Source: Amphirosellinia nigrospora (lineage: Eukaryota; Ascomycota; Sordariomycetes; Xylariales; Xylariaceae). From it: a stretch of DNA of 64,000 nt. The position numbers and the translations under genes were made by a program. Below the pieces are notes generated by a model that was given only the letters and a program-made list of their open reading frames with translations, was not told where the DNA came from and ran no database searches. Below are positions 13,101 to 23,751 of the stretch, piece by piece; position 1 is the stretch's first letter, and each line of letters starts with the position of its first letter. The DNA lies in contig SCHM01000001.1 of the NCBI GenBank assembly GCA_004123355.1, forward strand, positions 5,696,001-5,760,000. Direction: 5' to 3'.

Positions 13101-14662
13101 ACGGACATCTCATCATCGCTCGTCGCGGCGGCGAAGAAGCAGTTCAAGGGCGTTGACGGTATGTCATTCGAGATGCTGGATATCGAAAAGCCGGTGACGC
13201 CCGAGTACCAGGGGCTTTCCATTGCATCATCGCGACCAACTGTATCCACGCGACGAGAAATCTCGACGTGTCCCTTTCTAACCTACGCAAGATGCTCCGC
13301 GAGGATGGCGCGTTGACCTTGATCGAGATCACGAAGAACATGTTCTGGCTTGACATCGTTGTTGGTCTCTTCGAAGGATGGTGGCTGTTCGAGGATGGCC
13401 GCTCACACGCCTTGGTCGATGAGGTGCATTGGGAACGTGTTATGAAGAAGGCGGGATTCGAGGAAGTCATGTGGTCTGATGGCGCCACGCCGGAGTCTAA
13501 GACAGTACGTGTTATCGGCGCATTCCCAAAGAAGAACTCGGCTCGGATCGATAGCGCCCTGCCGATTAAAAAACCTGTGAAGGCTGTCTTGGAGACAGTT
13601 GTGTACAAGAAGATAGGCGGCAAAGAGATTCACGCTGACATCTACTACCCTGATGAGGTATTGGATTCGAACAAGAAGCTGCCGATTGGTATGTGATAGA
13701 TCTGGGATCTTACGATGGAGTCTCGCTAACTGTTATGTAGCCTTGATGATTCACGGAGGTAGCCACGTTATCTTCTCTAGGAAGGACATTCGACCCGCTC
13801 AGACACGGCATCTTCTCGAGAAAGGCTTCCTGCCAGTCAGCTTAGATCATCGCCTCTGCCCGAGGTAAGCCTTTCTGAAGGGCCAATGGTAGATGTGTGC
13901 GATGCCCTCCTTTGGGCTCGTCACACGTTACCACACATCGACTCTGGCCGACCAGGGTTGCAAATTGACGGCGAGAGGGTTGTGGTAGTGGGTTGGTCGT
14001 CTGGTGGACAGCTCGCCATGTCGCTGGCATGGACGGCGCCCCAAAGAGGCCTCCGCCCACCGGAAGCCATCCTCGCATTCTACTGTCCCACCAACTACGA
14101 GGACGAGTGGTGGAGACATCCGATCCAGCCCATCGGCGCAGAGAACAAAGGACAGGAGTACGACGTGCTCGAAGCCATCCAAGAAGAGCCCATTACCAAC
14201 TACGGTGTGGTTGGCGCTTGGGAACCACTTTCGGACCCTCGTATCTTAACGGACCCCCGGTGTCGCATCGTTCTCCACATCAATTGGAGGGCGCAAACAC
14301 TCCCCGTCATCATAGGCGGGCTGCCCAGCAGGAAGCAGGCCGACAGGAACTCTGAAGTCAAAGACTGGAACAACCTTCCACAGCCTGGTCTGGACAAGGT
14401 CACCGTTGTTAGCCCTCTCGCCCAGATTCGCCAGGGCAATTATCGAACGCCGACCTTCCTAGTTCACGGAACAGCCGACGACTTAATCCCGTGGCAACAG
14501 AGCAGGGGCACATATGATGCAATGGTCGAGAGGAATATCACGGCACAGTTGGCGCTGATCGAGGGCGCCCCGCACATCTGTGACCTCAGTAGCGACCCCG
14601 AGTCAGAGGGGTGGAAAGCTGCTATTCGGGGATATGAGTTTCTTAGCTCATATGTATTCTAG
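7116..14662 (+). CDS. Non-reducing polyketide synthase, SAT-KS-AT-PT-ACP-CMeT-TE
   Basis: ATG at 7116 opens the SAT domain ([12 protein letters not shown]; catalytic Cys codon 7520 in GFCVG). KS: DTACSSS, Cys codon 8841, then VEAHGTGTG and [19 protein letters not shown], Ser codon 10162. [14 protein letters not shown], His codon 11121. One [13 protein letters not shown], phosphopantetheine Ser codon 12173. CMe[13 protein letters not shown] near 13030. The terminal esterase-type TE has HGGSH, GWSSG (Ser codon 13997), a downstream Asp in HGTADD and His in GAPHICD. Introns: 7748-7808 and 13689-13740. About 2480 aa matches AusA-type synthases of 3,5-dimethylorsellinic acid. At least 15 single-base frame breaks occur, for example near 7214, 8970, 9510, 9790, 10010, 10390, 11755 and 13865, always with the domain resuming. 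All catalytic residues are present. Expected product: a C-methylated orsellinate released by TE (inference). Confidence 0.9.
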
Positions 14663-15228
14663 GTAGTATGAAGATGATTGGACTGTAAGAATGAGCTCGA
14701 AATGCGGGGGGTTATAATGTATACATATACACAGGTTGGAGTATTGAACTGCCGACTCTTTTTACGATACTTAATTGATGTCTTTCTCTAACTTCAGCTA
14801 TGTATGTCACGTGAGCCTAAGAGCAACATGCACGAATGCTGGCATTGTGGCAGGTCACATGATATAGTTCTTCACCAGGATGGCCTTTGCAATGCTAAAT
14901 AATGCATTAGTCACAACGAATAGCATCGCGGCTTGTGTTGAACTCAAATTTGAATAATCTCTGATTCTTGTTGACGTAGGAAGCAAGAATAGCTAGTGTC
15001 GTAAATGAGGCAACGCTTCTACTAAATATATATCTATACAGAACATCTTGCTATACAAGATCCATTTCAACTCCTGGAGGCCAAACTCCAAGGGCTATGC
15101 AACGCCGTTCCCGGATGCATCTGGGATTGGCTTTGATACAATACAAAACAGAGATGTTGCATTATACTGCACGCAAAGACGATGACCAAATAACTAAGCG
15201 AATGATATAGGCACTCGCGACCTTAGAC
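14663..15228. other. Intergenic, convergent 3' ends
   Basis: AT-rich stretch between the PKS stop and the Set9 stop. No ORF of note. It marks the boundary between the accessory cluster and conserved genes. Confidence 0.4.
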
Positions 15229-17438
15229 CTAGCACTTGACAGCTTTCACACTCAGTGTTCTTCGTCGGCTTGTACGCCGCATATTGACAGAACTCTCATC
15301 CTCGGATACATTGGCGTCGTGTAGATCTGGCTGTGCAGTGGGATATTTCCTGGGTCTACCGGGGCCGCGTTTACCAACGTTGGTACCGCTGGAACGGGCG
15401 ACGGAGACAGGGCTTGTTATACCAATCGGCAATTTCCGACCCCGTACTTTAGCCTCCTCTTCTATGTCTAAGAATCGATGAACAGTTCGATGGTCCAAGA
15501 TACGTTCTTCTTTGTCATTTGGGCCGTCTTTTTCGGTTTTGGGCCAGGAATAACCGTAGAGCTTCGAATGACGTTCGCATCGAAAACAAGAACTTCGTGT
15601 ATAATAGGCGTTCTGTTGCACGAACGCATCACCACAAATAGTGCAATGAATCCAAGCTGTATTGGGCTCGGAAAGGAGAACTGGTGTGAGAGTGTAGTCG
15701 CCTGGCACACGCTTCTTGGTAACCTGGGTAGACTCATCCAAAGATTCAGTCACCTCGCATTCTTCGCCTTTTTTCGATCTACCCCTGCCACGCAGTCGAC
15801 CACGAGCGGGCTTGTCATTCGGTATATCAAGGACGCCTCCGGGTGATGTTACCGAGATGGCGGGCGTTTCCTCAGACAGGGCAGTAGCCAGGGCTGGCAA
15901 AGTGATCACGCTGACTGACGAGGTTTCATCAGGTTGTCCCTTAGCCATTGTAGGCATTGTATTTTCCGGATTGATTACACTTATTATTGACATTTTATCA
16001 AGCTTTGCTAGGGACTCTTTGCTTAAAATAGGAGGTGCAGATGGCGTACGCGACAAATCTGTGATCGAGGATATATCTGAGCCTTCGGCTTTCATGGCTG
16101 TGATTCGAGGTCGAACAGGTGTTGTTTCTGGGGATTGCAAGGCTACTTCTTGTGGTTCTTCTTCAGGTGTTGTCACATCAGTCATTACCATCATATCGGT
16201 ACTTGCAGAATCAGATGCGGAGTGTTCACTGGTACTGGTGTCATCGCTGCTTCGTCTCTCGAATGCACCTGCAATAGAAACGGGTTCCACATCATACCGC
16301 AGTGTCTTGAGTCGCTTCGCCGGGGTGATAGGAGGCGACTGGAGGGATTCGTATTCCCGTTTCCGTTTTTCCCGAAGGATATCTTGAGGAGCTGGAGAGT
16401 CACATAACGATTCCCGCTCTGAGCTGCCGGTTTTTGGTTTTGGTTTTGTTTTCCGTATCCTGGGTCGGATGTCCGGGGTAACCGAGGGCGTGCGGGAACC
16501 AGAGGCACAACTATCGTCTCTTCTTCGGCGACGTAGAGAATACCCTTCAAGGTTGGAATCTTCGATGCTCTTCTTGAGCGCAACATCTCCCCCGCCTTGC
16601 GCCCATCCATTCGCGACATTCTCTTCGCACGTCTTGCACAGACACTCACAATTGTCCTCCCCAAAGTAGTTTTCTGCGTACGAAACAGTGATCTCGTCGC
16701 CACATCGATATTTTGTGTCGCGACAATCTCAATACCAGCCTGACCGGTTATCATCAGGCGAGCATTGGCGTTGCAATCGTGGTTCGCGAACCGCGCGGGG
16801 CCCATGAAGAGGGCTGCGCATTTGTTCCTAGAGCTGATTACGATACTGAAGTCCTTCTTCCTCTTAGCAAGCTCCTTATCCCCTTCGCAGTGATCATAAC
16901 TTGGATTCCTGAGAGGTATTTGATGGATTGCCCTTTTTTGACGAATTTCCGAGCGGTGATGGCAGCCTCGTGGCTATAGATAGATACCGGTTGGTTGAGG
17001 AAGACCTCGAATGGACAGTCGGTAAATAAATGCGCATGTATCGGCGAAGATGAGCGCGAAAATCATCCTGTTCCTTAGAGGACTTCAGACCATTGTAGAA
17101 TCGCCGAAGGCCATTGGTCGCAAGAAGCTGGGATTCGGCAGCCTCAAGGTCGGGATTCACAATTAGATGCGATTGGACAACCTTGGTGACCTCCTCTTCC
17201 CGTGACACCTCTAGAGGGTGATAAGAAGGGCGATTCTTGGGAATCGTCGTCCAGTAGTAGGCCTAAAGCACGCCGAGGTTAGTCGTCGCTCGTTTGGCCT
17301 GTTTATGAGCCGAAAAGAGCCGTGTGTGCTTGTCAACTCACATGGTCAACAAGCACATCGGTGAGGATGTCGTCGTAGGATGATAGCTGTGCCAGCGTAA
17401 ATTGGCTGCCTCTTCGCAGCAGACGCAGGCGTCGGCAT
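15229..17438 (-). CDS. set9: Histone H4-K20 methyltransferase Set9 (SUV4-20 family)
   Basis: The N-terminal exon reads TLAQLSSYDDILTDVLVDH, then after an intron (about 17265-17340) AYYWTTIPKNRPSYHP and HLRRYMRIYLP, all hallmarks of Set9. The SET core contains FMGPARFANHDCNANARL (NHxC cofactor-binding motif) and then a Cys-rich post-SET part. A long disordered Ser/Thr/Lys-rich tail follows, ending in RRTSRRRTLSVKAVKC. In fission yeast Set9 methylates H4K20 for DNA-damage checkpoint recruitment of Crb2; chromatin location is inferred from the family. The start at 17438 needs one missing base before TLAQL. Further single-base breaks fall near 17010, 16850 and 16710, with the SET fold resuming each time. 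Breaks in such a conserved core are best read as sequence errors. Confidence 0.88.
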
Positions 17439-18681
17439 TGTCGCAACCAGCAGTGCGAATTGCTGTCCGACAAGGATAGCGGGAACAAGATTGAGCCAGA
17501 ATAACCGAAGAGGGGGCGGAGCGTAGATTATGCGATACAGCAGAAATCAGAAATCCGAAACCACGTCAACTGGCGAATAAAGGAGCGGCCGAGGATTAAT
17601 GTTGTCAACAGGGCTCCCCAAACCCCAGAATGTTGGCGATAGCTGTTGCTAGCGAGGCTGTGATGGTCATGCGATTCGATATCTACCCAGCCCAAGATAT
17701 ATGAGGGAAACAGGGTTCCAACTAGGTGGTCTGCCCGATATGTTTACTTGAAATTGATGATTGTAGGTATGGCAGTCCGGTGCGATAGGTGTTCGACAGC
17801 TCTCACAAGCACGTCATGCTAGAAATTAAGTGGATGTGTCCGAGTAATGCAGGAGAGATTACAAGGAAACACAACTGGACAGTGTTCCGCAGTTTTGATA
17901 ATAACTTCTTCCAAGAGATGATTATAAGGATCGTGGTTGACAGTAGATCAGACCGGAAGTCTATGTACTAATGCTCGTTAGTTGGTGAGTGAGAGAGGGA
18001 AATGAAAGGAGTAAAAGACGAGAGTTCGTGAGCAAGGCACAGAGGAACCGGATCAAGAGACGGCGGGATGCCAGGATAGCGGGCTTGTTGAATTGCGCCA
18101 GCCGAAGCAACGCTGAAAAAGCGGGTAAAGAGGGTGGCAGGTCAACCAGGTTTCCCTTAGCCCAATTCGGGCATCGGACAGGGGTCGGCATTGCTGATGA
18201 CGACCATCCCTCTACCCGTCCGTCAGCCACTGTAGATAGGGAGGGAGTAAATCTATTTAGGGCGGCTTACAGCACACCTACCTCTCTTAGGATGTAGAAC
18301 ATGCAGACAAGCTGAACAGGGTAGCATCGCATTCGTCCCAATCAATTAGTTGACAAAAATAACTCGTGCATCTAAGTAGAACTGAATACATCCAGATTCA
18401 GAAGAAAGTTAAGCGATTTATTAAGCCTCAAGAAGGAAAAGGTGTGGCGGTGCGCTCGTTCAAGTTCCAAGACAACAAATATTATCTAATCAAATTTAAC
18501 CGCGCTAACTTTTAGAGGTACTAGTAGTACACTACCTAAGCAGGACCCCAGCTTATTTTTTGTCGGCCCCACCCGCAGTGCCTTACGAGGGCAGCCTCAT
18601 GGCACGCCACTCCATCAAAATCACCACCGTACCGAAACTCACCCATATCGAGGCCCTGCGTGAGGGGGAGAACGGGCCAAG
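17439..18681. other. Intergenic region with divergent promoters
   Basis: 1.2 kb between the starts of Set9 (-) and uL14m (+). Short ORFs at 17789-17971 and 17961-18297 overlap on opposite strands and show no domain. I see no RNA gene. Confidence 0.4.
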
Positions 18682-19293
18682 ATGATTCAATTAAAGGTAA
18701 GACGAGCTGCAGTCCTATCCTGACAAACTCTTTTCGGCGCTGGCGTTGGAACTAACTCCAATGCGAGACCATGTTGAACTGCATCGACAACTCGGGCGCC
18801 GCCGTTGTGGAATGCGCCCTCATCGTCGGCCAAAAGCGACACGCAACGATAGGTACGATGCGAAGCTGCCTTCAACTTTCCTAGATCGACGATGCCATGT
18901 CCTCGATGCCTTCTCGTCGATGCCTTCTCGGCTGCCGATCTGCTCCTTCTGGCACCCCAATTTGATCTCGAATCGCTAACAGATTCTCCTGCCTATAGGC
19001 GACCGGTTCGTAGCCATCGTACAGAAGCAGCGCGGTGCCAGCGACGCCGGTATGGGCGTCGCATCAGCAGCAAATAAGGTGAAGCGGGGTGACATTCGAC
19101 ACGCTATCGTTGTGCGGACCAAGAAGAAGGTGCAACGACCAGACGGTAGCGTTGTGCGGTTCGACGACAACGCTTGCGTTCTCATCAATAAGTCAGGAGA
19201 TCCTATCGGCTCACGCGTCAACGGCGTTGTTGGTGCCGAGTTACGACGGCGGAAATGGAGCAAGATCCTCAGTATGGCCCCACCCATGCTTAG
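18682..19293 (+). CDS. Mitochondrial large-subunit ribosomal protein uL14m
   Basis: Exon 1 encodes only MIQLK (18682-18696). Exon 2 (18768-18852) reads [18 protein letters not shown], and exon 3 from 18999 reads [29 protein letters not shown] and [10 protein letters not shown], ending [10 protein letters not shown]. This is the bacterial-type L14 fold, used in fungal mitochondria (yeast Mrpl38). It binds 23S-type rRNA at the subunit interface. Introns 18697-18767 and 18853-18998 are in phase. As written, the frame runs on to 19507, adding about 70 unrelated residues. Adding one C in the CCCC run at 19279 would end the protein at TAG 19291, giving the family's normal length of about 130 aa; I take that as the true end. 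Confidence 0.88.
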
Positions 19294-20369
19294 GTGCTTT
19301 GCATTACATCGATTTACTATGAATATGGAGATTCTATCCGATACGAGGGCTGCGCGCGGGGAGCGTAAGAATGCTGTATTTGTTGGGCCAGACAAAGATA
19401 ATGCAGTAGTTATGCTGGAGAGAAAAGAGTTCTTCAGGCAGAGCACTCGTAGCCAAACTGCACGTATTGGCATGGAATGTGCGACTAGTGCGCAAATATA
19501 TGGTTAACTTATTATTGTACTATACTGAAACGCGTTTCTTGGGCGCCAACGAGGTGCCGGCGTGTCAACTACATCCTTCTGTGACCTAATATTCATTCCC
19601 CAGCCTCTTCCAAATGTACAAATTCTCAAAGCGCCTATGACAATTAGGCTGCACGATGGCCTCTTTTTGTTGTACATGTGATAGGCATATGTGCTAGATT
19701 AAGAAAAAACGCAACGGGATCAACGATACTCATACCCTCCATGGAAATGAATGTCACTCAGAGCAATGACGTGCACTGGTAGATCTCGCGAAAATTGACC
19801 TTGACTCCATTCTCATGCAACAAACCAAGCGAAATTATGGTTGGTATCAAAGTTCAGCATTTTAATAATGCGCCCCCGAATGATGTTCTAACGCCCAAAT
19901 TACTGGAAAATGTGCCCGCATTCGCAACACACGTAAAAGAGTTTCTTTCCAGACGGTTAGTGATATGTCGTCTCTTTGAGGTACTTGGCATTGGGGATGG
20001 GCTACTGACCATTCCAGTCTCAGCGCTTCGTTGCTGGGATTGGAAGAAAACGGCTTCGTCATGCTGGCATGCCGGACAACTCTTGATCGAACGTGGGAGC
20101 TATACAGACGAGGACGAAACGTCAGCATTAGAATTTACCACAAAAACATTCAAGCTCTGTGCCGCGCAACAACGATGTGCCAACATAGTGCCAATCAAAC
20201 GATTGATATACATCAACCCTCTTCACTCGCCGAGTGAACACATATGGCCATGTTTTAAAGAGTCGCTTTACAGTCCAGATGGAGCCACTGAGATGAGAAG
20301 ATTCCCAGGACACAGGCGTAACATGAAGGCGATGCATTTGAGAAGCATGCCGTGTAAGATGATAATGAT
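19294..20369. other. Convergent intergenic region with one unsupported ORF
   Basis: A 192-codon plus-strand reading frame (19795-20373) occupies much of it. It has no recognisable domain, no signal peptide and a composition unlike the neighbouring genes, and a comparable frame is open on the minus strand. I treat it as probably non-coding, with a small chance of an orphan gene. Confidence 0.35.
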
Positions 20370-20544
20370 TTAGAAATCGTAGGGAACATTAATCGGGTCC
20401 ACGCCGAGGGCTTCCGGAGGATCTGATTCAGGGTCGAGCGCCGTTTCGAATGTGAGATAGTCGGTTATGCTCCGTTCAGATGAACGAGGTACGCCTAATT
20501 CGCTAGAGGACACAAAACGGTCGACACATCCGGTTTGGGTCTCC

Positions 20545-21051
20545 TCATCCAAGGTGCTCCAGATATTTGCAAGCCGCACATAGCGGTAACACCGACCAAT
20601 AGCAAAATCTAAGTCCTGCAGCACGCATTCGTTGTACTCGCAACCGATGCAGGGTCCTGGCATCGAGCACAATGGAGGAGGGTGATGCCACACCTGAGAC
20701 ACAGGGCCGGGGGTCATCATCGGCGGCGGCGGCAGCAGCAGCATCAGAGGCATCAGAAGCATCAGAGAGGTCAGAAGAAACGGGGCCACAAACCGTGGGG
20801 TCTGATCCAACATCCTGGGTGACACCAGCTGTCTCGCCGGCAGCGCTATTCAGAACATGTCGGAATACGCAGCTCGAGGTGGCCTCTTCGGTATATTGGC
20901 ACGTACGACAAGTGAACATGAGCTTATGTGAGTCCTCATCTTCTTTGGGATAAAGCATATTGGAGCACTCGGAGCAGAAGCGGAAAGTGATCTGTTCAAG
21001 GTTGCTGCTCTTGGGGGCATCTTCGGATGCGGTCGACTGTGGGGTTGCCAT
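20545..21051 (-). CDS. rpb9: RNA polymerase II subunit RPB9-like, C-terminal zinc ribbon not readable
   Basis: From ATG 21051 the protein has the RPB9 N-terminal zinc ribbon, with RFCSECSNMLYPKED and FTCRTCQY supplying the C-x2-C pairs. The linker SSCVFRH and TQDVGSDPT follows, as in RPB9. RPB9 sits in the Pol II jaw and affects start-site choice, fidelity and TFIIS action. After DPT the usual second ribbon (CPxC...NExVFFQ...) is not clean. Instead there is a Ser/Asp/Ala repeat run (SDASDASDAAAAAAADDD), then three frames that each carry partial Cys pairs, including CIGCEYNECV on one and LCAACKY on another. Either an intron covers the repeat or several indels scramble the ribbon. The frame used here stops at 20545; another frame runs to 20370. 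Confidence 0.75.
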   Translation of the reverse strand: MATPQSTASEDAPKSSNLEQITFRFCSECSNMLYPKEDEDSHKLMFTCRTCQYTEEATSSCVFRHVLNSAAGETAGVTQDVGSDPTVCGPVSSDLSDASDASDAAAAAAADDDPRPCVSGVASPSSIVLDARTLHRLRVQRMRAAGLRFCYWSVLPLCAACKYLEHLG

Positions 21052-21982
21052 GATTGGGTGGGAGATGGTAGTGAGTGGCGCGTCTTGGGATGATGCGTGA
21101 GACGGCTAGCTCGTGCGAGCGGTGGACGTAGGTTTTCCTGGATGCCTACCTGCTGTTTTCTTTTTGGTAGACGAAGGGTAGCTGCGTTGTGGACCGGAGT
21201 TTTCTCTACTACGGCAACGAGAGCAATATTTGATTATGATCTTGACAAAGACAACACGAGCACTATCGGGTGATGTCAGAAGAGGGTGGACTGTGCTTTA
21301 ATTTGTTGTTGAGGTTGGCAGAGGGAAGTTGTCGAACCTGGGCTCGTTACTGACCGAATATGGCTAAGAACTTTTGAGTGAGATTGACCCACTTCTAGAC
21401 TACAATAGGCCATTCAATGAATGATGTGGCACGTGCTTTCTGACTAGATACCAAAGGACAAACAAAGGAAACGTGCAGCAATAGCCAATAGCGCGGGTCT
21501 GCGGCCCTGACCCTCTATCTTACCTAAGCAGGGCCTAGTGGACCTAGGGCGCCACCTGCCCCCTGACCTGTTCCAAGATTGGTTGCCCCGCATCAACCGA
21601 CAACCATCAACCAGGGTAGCCAGCCCATCACTACCCCGTGATCCCTCGAGTCGCTTGCAATTACGTGCAGCTCGCTAGACGGTGCTTGCATTTCGTCATT
21701 TATTTATTTATTGCTGCAATCAACTCTCCTTCCTAGCTATACATATCAATAAACAACTGTGAATGGAAGCAGTCGGCCACTGTATCGGATAGCAACAACC
21801 CCTCTCTCCATCCTATCTAGATAGTAAACAGCCGTCCAGGACACCAGTTTGCCACTCTGAGTACTGCCTCTCAGAGAACCGCCTCTCAGCATCTTCACTA
21901 GGGGCCCATCTTAAGCGGAATTATCCTATTATTCATTCCCTCGCAGCCTTGAATTGCACTATTAGTCTCGCAATAGATCAAG
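21052..21982. other. Intergenic region with divergent promoters
   Basis: 0.9 kb between the starts of the RPB9-like gene (-) and the Ess1-like gene (+). Contains TTTATTTATTTATTG and CA/CT-rich tracts typical of promoters. No gene seen. Confidence 0.4.
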
Positions 21983-22627
21983 ATGGTAAGTTGTCCTTAC
22001 TAATACCATTGGCGAGGTTACTATGTCACGTCTTTGCCTTTTTGCTACTGCACCACCTCATCCCTCGGCTTCCGGGAGGCGAACTAGGTGCTTACAATCA
22101 AATTAGGATGAGAGCGGTCTACCCAAGGTTGGGAGGTGCGCCACAGCAACTCCAAAAACCTACCATACTACTACAACCCGCCCAGAATGCATCAAATTGG
22201 GAGCCCCACAAGGGACCAACACTGAGAAGTTGAAAAACTTTATGGCCGCCCACCATTCAGCCTCACAAGGTCCAACACAGGACGCCCTGAGGGCAAGATT
22301 CGTGCCGCCCACTTGCTCGTCAAGCATCGAGATAGTCGACGACCGGCAAGCTGGCGCGAGGCTGAAATCACTCGAACTAAGGAACAGGCAAGGGACATTA
22401 TCGACGGCTATGAGCAGCAAATCAGGTCCGGCGCTACTACGTTGGGAGAGTTGGCTATGTCTGAGAGCGACTGTAGCTCGGCGCGCAAAAGGGGAGACCT
22501 GGGCTACTTTGGCAAAGGAGACATGCAACAAGAATTCGAAGAGGCTTCATTTGCGCTTCAACCAGGGCAGATGAGCGGCGTCGTGGAAACGGCTAGCGGA
22601 TTACATTTGATCGAACGGCTTGAGTGA
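21983..22627 (+). CDS. ess1: Pin1/Ess1-type peptidyl-prolyl cis-trans isomerase (WW + rotamase)
   Basis: Exon 1 appears to hold only the ATG (21983-21985) before intron 21986-22106. Exon 2 begins DESGLPK and continues through a WW domain (WEVRHSNSKNLPYYYNP, then NWEP) and the linker GTNTEKLKNFMAAHH. The parvulin domain has HLLVKHRDSRRPASW, whose basic patch binds phospho-Ser/Thr-Pro, then SDCSSARKRGDLGYFGKG and GLHLIERLE at the stop. Ess1 isomerises pSer-Pro bonds of the Pol II CTD and other nuclear targets. Two or three one-base breaks fall in the WW domain and linker (near 22125, 22185 and 22203), and one before the parvulin domain. It lies beside the RPB9-like gene, so two Pol II-related genes are divergent neighbours; this may be chance. 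Confidence 0.88.
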
Positions 22628-23751
22628 GATCAACAGTCATATCAAAAAGTGGTGTAGCAGGCACTGCTACCAACACGGCGGAGAGAATGTCTGGTAGGCT
22701 TGCTTATTATAGGCTGCGTATTAGCAAATATCCGCCTATTAAATATAGAGTTTGTATCTCTTGCGGTAAATAGAAGCTTTACGCTCAAGTATCCTACGAC
22801 AACTCTGTGTATGCTATTCTTTATTCTGTCACAGATTCGCCCGGGAAACCCCTTCTTGGAATCAAAGTAAGTAATAGCTAAGCTAATAGTAGAGATCAAG
22901 AAGAGTGCAACACTTGATATGGCTTGTAAGACAGGAGTCGTATGATTGTAACACTCGTATGCACCACCATAATGGAGATGTCTAGATTTGATTCCTTGTT
23001 CAAAGTAGAAGCCAAAAGTGCACTAAAAGATAATGGGAAACCGCAATCCACATCGTGTGATCACCGTGTGCAATAGGGGTCGATACACAATAACATACAT
23101 AGTACACGATCCCGCATTCGCCCGGTCCGTCGACCCTGCTACACCCTGACACCCCGACACCCTGACACGTATGCGACTGTAATTGGTTCTAGGCATGTCG
23201 ACATTCTTGCTCGGTTACGTGACACCGTAAGGTCGTGATACCAGGGTCTCGAGTAGGTGACCAGTACACAGTGGTGTCGATTTACCACTATATTAGATGA
23301 ATCGGGCACATGTGAATAGCTACCCTGATTCTCAACATACACCAATCAATGTTTATCCTCTTGCCACCAGAGGGACGGTACACAAGGCCTATCTAGAACC
23401 TCCCCAGTGACTCGAAAAGGTTTGCACTCTTATAGTTTGAGTATCGAGGTGGACGTCAGTGAAATTTCTTTGATATGGTCTTTTTGGTTTTGTTTTTGAT
23501 CTTGTATTGTAACAGGTACACACACGCTAAGTTCCGAAAAAGGGGGTATCTCTTGTTATATACAGTTTCATGCCTCTGGACTTTTTACTCTGATGAAGTC
23601 GGTAGGTGTCGCACAAACTCTTACGTACATTTCCCATCTTTGATGTTGTGCTCCTATCCAAATTTCCATCGTGTGCTTATGGCATTTTCCATTCATAGGC
23701 TCGTCAGGGTCGTAATCTCGTTTCAGTAAACCTTTTTGCCACCTTGAGTAT
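22628..23751. other. Intergenic, convergent 3' ends
   Basis: 1.1 kb of AT-rich sequence with no supported ORF. It contains a short run of repeated CCTGACAC/CCCGACAC units near 23143-23168. Confidence 0.4.

Noticed and set aside
7116-14662. PKS as a decayed pseudogene
   Set aside because: All catalytic motifs are intact and the frame breaks are single bases at the same rate as in conserved essential genes nearby, so sequence error explains them better.
19795-20373. 192-codon plus-strand frame
   Set aside because: No domain, no family resemblance, long open frames on the opposite strand; listed only as part of the intergenic entry.
20672-20953. Antisense Ala/Glu/Ser-rich frame over the RPB9-like gene
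   Set aside because: Shadow of the Ser/Asp/Ala repeat on the other strand.
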